A stretch of DNA of 64,000 nt, taken from assembly GCA_963695835.1 (NCBI GenBank), contig CAVOHR010000001.1:186001-250000 (forward strand). The letters are read 5' to 3'. Below the pieces are notes generated by a model. It ran no database searches and was not told the origin of the DNA. It saw only the letters and a list, made by a program, of their open reading frames with translations. The position numbers and the translations under genes were made by a program. This stretch comes from VRUE01 sp963695835. Lineage in GTDB: Bacteria > Actinomycetota > Thermoleophilia > Solirubrobacterales > 70-9. Below, in pieces: positions 59,856-64,000 of this stretch; positions within the stretch are counted from its first letter, which is position 1, and each line of letters starts with the position of its first letter.

Positions 59856-61016
59856 TCAGGGCCACAGGCGATCCCCCTCGAGGGCCTCGAGGAAGGTCTC
59901 GACCGGCCAGGCGTCGATCCCGTCCTCGGTCCTCGTCGGTCGATCGCCGCGATGGATCAGGATCCGCCGCCGCAGCCCGGACAGCTCCCCGATCGCGCGC
60001 AGCCCGCCCATGTCCCCCGGGTGGATGCGGCGGGCGGCCTTGACCTCCAGGGCGCAGAGCTCGGTGCCGCGGCGCAGCACGAAGTCGACCTCGAGCCCCT
60101 TCGACCCCGCCGGCGCCCAGTAGGCGACCTCGCCGGCGAGCTCGCGCTCGGCCATGTAGGTGCGAAGCAGGGTGTGCACCCAGCCCTCGAGCAGGGACCC
60201 GCTCTCCTCCGGCGCGATGCGGCCGTGAGCTCCCTTCGCCGCCCGGGCGACCCCGGGATCGATCCAGTAGAGCTTGGGGTGCTTTCGCTCGCGCACGCGC
60301 AGGCGCGCCTCGTAGGCCGGCAACCGCCAGGCGAGCAGCGTGTCCTCGAGGACCCCGAGGTACCCCTCGACGGTGGTCCGCGCGACGCCGGCGTCGCGGG
60401 CGATCCCGGCGACGTTGAGAAGCTGGCCGTGGAATAGGCCGGCGACGGGGAGGAACCGGGCGAAACCGGGCAGGTTGCGCACCAGCGCCTCGCCCTTGAC
60501 CTCCTCGCGAAGGTAGAGCTGGACGTAGGAGCGCAGCGTCTCGTGCGGCGCCTCGGAGGCGAGCACCAGGGGGAGCGCGCCGATCTCCAGGGTGCGCTCG
60601 AGATCGAAGTCCTCGCCCAGCTCCTCGGGGGTCAGGGGGAACATCTCCCGCCACAGGGCGCGACCCCCGAGCAGGTTGACCCCGGCGGCGCGGAGCTTGC
60701 GAGCGCTCGATCCGAGCAGCGCAAAGCGCAGCCCGCGCTCCTCGATAAACCGGTGAACCTCGTTCAGCAGGCCGGGCAGGCGCTGAATCTCGTCGACTAC
60801 GACCCAGGCTCCGGGGTCGAGACGGCGGAGCTCGCCCGCGAACGGGCCGGGATCGGCCAGCAGGCTCTGGTAGAGCCCCTCGTCGAGCAGATCGAACCGG
60901 TGCGCGTCCGGAAGCTGCTCCCGAATCCAGGTGCTCTTGCCGACCCCGCGCAAGCCGAACAGGAAGAAGCTGCCGCGAGGCAGGCGGTAGATGCGCGGCA
61001 AAGTGCGCAACGACAT
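59856..61016 (-). CDS. AAA_14/DUF4143 ATPase
   Basis: A 386-residue protein. Walker A is GLRGVGKST near 21-29, Walker B is WVVVDEIQRLP, and LLGSSARKL is the AAA_14 sensor. The C-terminal half is DUF4143, with GLFHGQLLNVAGIARDAGV as a winged helix and a nuclease-like end (GLEVDFVLRRG, CALEVKAA) with the E/D-x-K spacing of PD-(D/E)xK folds. Such proteins are widespread in archaea and bacteria with no settled role. Remnants of another gene lie downstream. Confidence 0.9.
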   Translation of the reverse strand: MSLRTLPRIYRLPRGSFFLFGLRGVGKSTWIREQLPDAHRFDLLDEGLYQSLLADPGPFAGELRRLDPGAWVVVDEIQRLPGLLNEVHRFIEERGLRFALLGSSARKLRAAGVNLLGGRALWREMFPLTPEELGEDFDLERTLEIGALPLVLASEAPHETLRSYVQLYLREEVKGEALVRNLPGFARFLPVAGLFHGQLLNVAGIARDAGVARTTVEGYLGVLEDTLLAWRLPAYEARLRVRERKHPKLYWIDPGVARAAKGAHGRIAPEESGSLLEGWVHTLLRTYMAERELAGEVAYWAPAGSKGLEVDFVLRRGTELCALEVKAARRIHPGDMGGLRAIGELSGLRRRILIHRGDRPTRTEDGIDAWPVETFLEALEGDRLWP

Positions 61017-61111
61017 AATGTCGTCATTTTACATGGAAAAACAACGAGTTACTGCTACGACGCGAGTGATGACCCGCGGGGTGGGCGCCCTGGGCCGCTT
61101 TGCGTCGGGGC

Positions 61112-61420
61112 TCAGTGCTTCCTGCCGTTCCCCTTCTTCTTGTGGCGCTTGTGCTTCCTCGGATGCTTCCCGCATGAGCTCTGCATCTTCGGCCGCAGCG
61201 TAATCGCCTTGCCGTTCTGGGCGCTGAACTTGGCGGTCGCCCTGTTCGTCTTGGCGCAGAGGTTGGTCGAGTTGACGAGGAGGACCCTCTTGCCGCCCTG
61301 CCCAGCGAGGTAGCGGCGGACCGTCTTTCGGTCCCGCCCGGTGTGGCGGGCGATGGCCGAGATCGACCACCTCCGCTTGGCCAGTGCATAGATCTCCACG
61401 TCGTCCTCCTGTGTGAGCAT
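61112..61420 (-). pseudogene. Chimeric ORF: IS21 IstA N-terminus joined to the tail of a secreted protein
   Basis: The first 41 codons (MLTQEDDVEIYALAKRRWSI, then ARHTGRDRKTVRRYL) are the helix-turn-helix start of an IS21-family transposase. From about 61297 the frame continues as GKRVLLVNSTNLCAKTNRAT and ends in a Lys/His-rich tail (KHPRKHKRHKKKGNGRKH). That part is not transposase-like and resembles the C-terminal end of exported repeat proteins. The rest of istA and all of istB are missing. It is a remnant joined in frame. Confidence 0.6.
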
Positions 61421-61427
61421 CCCAGTG

Positions 61428-61468
61428 GTCCTCCCCTCGGTCGTGACCTTGAACAGCCACGACCCTGG
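61428..61468. repeat. Imperfect inverted repeat upstream of the IS21 fragment
   Basis: CTCCCC-x-GGGTCGTG pairs with CACGACC-x2-GGGGAG. It may be the left end of the lost insertion sequence or a terminator. Beyond it, to about 61592, the minus strand reads TILLASVLAAPKTATHA, which looks like a signal peptide fragment. Confidence 0.4.
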
Positions 61469-61592
61469 GGAGCCTCAGACGGAAAGCCGCCCGCCCCCGC
61501 CGTGGGACTCCAGCCTGGGGAATTCCTATTCCTCAACGTCAGCGCATGAGTTGCCGTCTTCGGCGCGGCGAGGACGGAGGCGAGAAGGATGG

Positions 61593-62258
61593 TCAGGCCG
61601 TGCCGTAGACGTCCATCGGCTTGATCGCGATCAGGTCCGGTCGTCCGGTCAGCGTGGGCTCGACGCCGGTGGCCGAGGCGAGCACGATCGATGCGTCCGG
61701 GGCGTCGAGCAGATCCCTGATCCGGAGCAGGCGGTCGAGGTCGGCAGCCCCGAGCGCTCGCAGCTTCGCCTCGCCGAGCGCGACGACCCGGCCGGCGCGC
61801 ACAGCAAGGAGGTCGACCTCGTGGCTGCGCCTGCGAGTCCGGTCGGAGACCGTCGTCGCCCCGACCACCTCGACCGGGCCGAGGCGCTCCTCGCCACCCC
61901 GGGCGAGGTGCGCGCGGGTCACGGCCTCCCAGCGCGGTCCGAGCACCTGGGAGCGCCAGCTCGTCTCCCCCAGCCGTGCCCACACCTCGGCGGCTCCGCC
62001 GGCCTGCAGTCGCGAGCGGTTCGGGGCGATGATCGCAAGCCACAGGCGCAGGTGGGGGTCGGCGAGCTCGTAGCGATCGCGCCGGGCGCGCAGCGGGTCG
62101 GGGACGCGCGCGACCAGTCCGGCTCGCTGCAGGGCCGCAAGCGGCCGGCTGAGCGCGCCGGAGGGAAGGCCGGCGACCCGGGAGATGGCGCTGAACGTCC
62201 GCTCGCCGGCGGCGATCGCCGAGAGGATCGCCCGGTAGACGCCAGCGCTGGGACGTGA
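61593..62258 (-). pseudogene. 5'-truncated DUF234-type ATPase gene
   Basis: The frame holds a winged helix (RTFSAISRVAGLPSGALSRP), then ADPHLRLWLAIIAPNRSRLQ, then the DUF234 domain with SHEVDLLAVRAGRVVALGEA and K. The entire P-loop half is absent: the frame is closed by TAA just upstream of AGVYRAILSAIAAGE. It is the C-terminal half of a relative of the gene at 63104. Confidence 0.75.
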
Positions 62259-62330
62259 TTACGCCTCTTGTAGAGAACCTGACCTCGCCGAGCCAGAGTT
62301 CGATCTGACCTCTTCCGGCGATCCGGCGGC

Positions 62331-62756
62331 TCAGGGCGCCAGGGCCGGGGTGAGGCGCAGGCCGGCGGGGTCGAGGGCGCGGCGTACGCGCTTGTCGAAG
62401 GAGGCGAGGTGGGCGCCGGCGCGCTCCGCGGTGGCGATAGCGAAGCCGTCGGCGAGGCTCACCCCGAGGCCGCGACGGCGGGCGGCAGTACGGGCGAGTG
62501 CGGCGTCGGGCGCGAGCAGGCGGATGCCAAGCGAGGCGATCGCGTCGACGGCGGCGCGCAGGTTGCGCTCGTCCTCCGCCGGGCGGACCAGCGCCTCGGC
62601 GTAGTTGACCGTGCACAGGAGCAGTTCCACCTGCTCGGCCGCCAGGCGCGCAAACGCCTCAGCTACAGCAGCGTGGTGGGCATCGGCGCGGTCGAGCGCG
62701 GCGATGACGACGTCGGTGTCCAGCACGCAGGGAATCAAGCCTGGGCGATCAGGCAC
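62331..62756 (-). CDS. vapC: PIN-domain toxin VapC
   Basis: About 141 residues. CVLDTDVVIAALD, NYAEALV, and LGVSLADGFAIATAE supply the PIN acidic residues, with a final FDKRV. The GTG at 62756 overlaps the antitoxin end by eight bases; a TTG at 62738 giving LIPCVLDTD is an equally fair start. The third vapBC module in this window. Confidence 0.88.
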   Translation of the reverse strand: MPDRPGLIPCVLDTDVVIAALDRADAHHAAVAEAFARLAAEQVELLLCTVNYAEALVRPAEDERNLRAAVDAIASLGIRLLAPDAALARTAARRRGLGVSLADGFAIATAERAGAHLASFDKRVRRALDPAGLRLTPALAP

Positions 62757-62967
62757 GCTCTTCGGAGCGCAGCCGGTCGAGGTAGCCGGGCTCGTACAGG
62801 CCGTCGAAGACACCGAGCGCCCCGGTCAGATCGGGTGCGGCGCGGTGGACGACGATCCGATCGGCCCCCTCGGCCTCGATCACGACCTCGTCCCCCGGCC
62901 GCAGGCCCGCGGCCTCGAGGCTCTCAACCGGCAGGGTCACCTGATGCTTCGTGGAGATGCGTGGCAT
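62749..62967 (-). CDS. vapB: AbrB/MazE-type antitoxin
   Basis: A 72-residue swapped-hairpin antitoxin. MPRISTKHQVTLPVESLEAA and LRPGDEVVIEAEG are the AbrB/SpoVT fold; the C-terminal DLTGALGVFDGLYEPGYLD binds the toxin. A palindrome covers its promoter. Confidence 0.88.
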   Translation of the reverse strand: MPRISTKHQVTLPVESLEAAGLRPGDEVVIEAEGADRIVVHRAAPDLTGALGVFDGLYEPGYLDRLRSEERA

Positions 62968-62969
62968 GG

Positions 62970-62989
62970 CCTTTACTCTAGCGTAAAGG
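62970..62989. promoter_or_regulatory. Operator and -10 box of the third vapBC pair
   Basis: CCTTTAC-TCTAGC-GTAAAGG is a perfect 7-bp inverted repeat. On the minus strand TAGAGT within it ends seven bases before the ATG. Autorepression and a leaderless mRNA are likely. Confidence 0.6.
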
Positions 62990-63069
62990 TAAACGGTCGG
63001 GAGGTTGGGGCTCGCAGCGTAGCGGCATCCGCGAGATAATTGGCCGGGAGACTTTTCAAAACAATCCCG

Positions 63070-63097
63070 TTGTAAAGTTTTGCGGCCTTAGTACACT
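63070..63097 (+). promoter_or_regulatory. Promoter of the terminal ATPase gene
   Basis: TTGTAA and TACACT are separated by 16 bases, in a locally AT-richer patch. The GTG start follows six bases after the -10 box. Confidence 0.6.
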
Positions 63098-63103
63098 GGC
63101 CAG

Positions 63104-64000
63104 GTGAAGTTCGCCGGTCGAGAACGCGAGTTGGCACTGCTTGGGAAGCACCTCGCCGGGGTGAAGCGAAGCGGGCGCGGTGCCCTGATCGCGATGCGCG
63201 GGCGCCGGCGCGTCGGCAAGTCGCGGTTGGTTGAGGAGTTCGCGCAGGGCGCCGGCTGCCCCTGCGTCTTCTACACCGCGGTGCAGGAGGAGGGCGAGAC
63301 CGAGCTTCGGCGCTTCGTCCGGGCGATCGAGGGCTCAGAGGCGCCGCGGTCGGTCGACGTCAGGGCGGGGCTGCGCCCCGAGACCTGGGAGTCAGCCCTG
63401 ACGCTGGCCGCGGAGGGAGCCACCCGCAGGGCTCCGCTGATCGTCGTGATCGATGAGTTCCCCTACCTGGCGGACAAGGAGCCGAGCATCGAGGCCGTCC
63501 TGCAGATGGTCTGGGACCGAAGCCTCCAGGGCGCGCCGGTTCTCGCGATCCTCATCGGCTCCGACGAGGCGATGATGGGCGCCCTGACCGAGCAGGGGCG
63601 GCCACTGTACGACCGCGCGCGCTCGATGACGATCGAGCCGCTCAGCCCGGCCGACGTAGGAGAGCTGCTGGGGCTGGAGCCGGCGGATGCGCTGGACGCC
63701 TACATGGTGATAGGCGGCTTCCCGGTCCTCGCCCTCGAGTGGGGCAGGGGGCGCGGGATGGCCGCCTATCTGCGTGACGGCCTCGCGGACCCCACCTCGT
63801 TTCTCGTCGTCAGCGGCGAGCGAGCGCTCAGCGCCGAGTTTCCAACGGAGGCCCAGGCGCGCACGGTGCTTGGGGCCCTCGGCGAGGGGGCGCGAGCCCA
63901 CTCGCGGATTCTCGCGCGCACCAGCCTGAGCGCCACCACGGTCAACGAGACGCTGCACCTGCTGGCGCGCAAGCGGGTGGTGCGGCGGCTCACCCCCTAC
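63104..64000 (+). CDS. P-loop ATPase (DUF234/archaeal-ATPase type), cut by the window end
   Basis: The first 299 codons are visible and the frame stays open to the edge. Walker A is RGRRRVGKS near 32-40, Walker B is LIVVIDEFPYL, and AILIGSDEAMMGAL is the sensor. PLSPADVGELLGL and VIGGFPVLALEW follow, and the last visible part is a winged helix (ILARTSLSATTVNETLHLL). The DUF234 domain should lie beyond the edge. The truncated gene at 61.6-62.3 kb has exactly that missing half from a different copy. Confidence 0.88.
   Translation, partial: MKFAGRERELALLGKHLAGVKRSGRGALIAMRGRRRVGKSRLVEEFAQGAGCPCVFYTAVQEEGETELRRFVRAIEGSEAPRSVDVRAGLRPETWESALTLAAEGATRRAPLIVVIDEFPYLADKEPSIEAVLQMVWDRSLQGAPVLAILIGSDEAMMGALTEQGRPLYDRARSMTIEPLSPADVGELLGLEPADALDAYMVIGGFPVLALEWGRGRGMAAYLRDGLADPTSFLVVSGERALSAEFPTEAQARTVLGALGEGARAHSRILARTSLSATTVNETLHLLARKRVVRRLTPY

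Overview
The window is a 64 kb piece of a high-GC bacterial chromosome. It is most likely from an actinomycete of the Thermoleophilia/Solirubrobacterales type. Pointers are the GC-rich coding bias, many GTG and TTG starts, and the extra charged helical segment near the N-terminus of RNA polymerase beta-prime that is typical of Actinomycetota. The S4 and L36 proteins are zinc-binding versions, an L10 leader precedes rplJ, and toxin-antitoxin (TA) genes are numerous. The class assignment is inferred, not proven.

The core is one very long ribosomal and transcription supercluster on the minus strand, about 54.4 kb down to 18.1 kb. In transcription order it runs rpmG-secE-nusG-rplK-rplA-[L10 leader]-rplJ-rplL-rpoB-rpoC, an interrupted str region, fusA-tuf, then rpsJ-rplC-rplD-rplW-rplB-rpsS-rplV-rpsC-rplP-rpmC-rpsQ-rplN-rplX-rplE-rpsN-rpsH-rplF-rplR-rpsE-rpmD-rplO-secY-adk-map-(TA insert)-rpmJ-rpsM-rpsK-rpsD-rpoA-rplQ. 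Neighbours often overlap by one to fourteen bases, which suggests translational coupling. Three departures from the usual order stand out. The rpsL-rpsG pair is flipped to the plus strand between rpoC and fusA, with a membrane-protein gene, a HAD-like gene, a vapBC module and a flavin monooxygenase around it. infA is missing from its usual place between map and rpmJ, where a DUF4258/DUF2283-like pair and a 139-bp inverted-repeat element sit. truA faces rplQ instead of following it.

Left of the core (8.7-18.1 kb) are housekeeping genes: a membrane-tethered thioredoxin-fold protein, a small HTH-like protein, a long-chain acyl-CoA synthetase, a patatin-like lipase, a D-Ala-D-Ala carboxypeptidase, ligA, surE and truA. 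A G-rich dispersed repeat sits in both divergent promoter regions of this part.

The far left (0-8.6 kb) and far right (54.5-64 kb) are accessory. The left holds a membrane-anchored metallophosphoesterase, a hipBA module with clear operators, a vapBC pair, a P-loop ATPase and a radical SAM/SPASM enzyme. The right holds a DUF559 endonuclease-like gene, an acyl-CoA dehydrogenase, a dirigent-like secreted protein, tRNA-Thr(GGT), three P-loop ATPases of the AAA_14/DUF4143/DUF234 type plus one truncated relative, another vapBC pair, an IS21 fragment and paired gene remnants. Several accessory genes have a -10-like hexamer only 6-9 bases before the start codon and so look leaderless. No CRISPR array, rRNA or prophage was seen.
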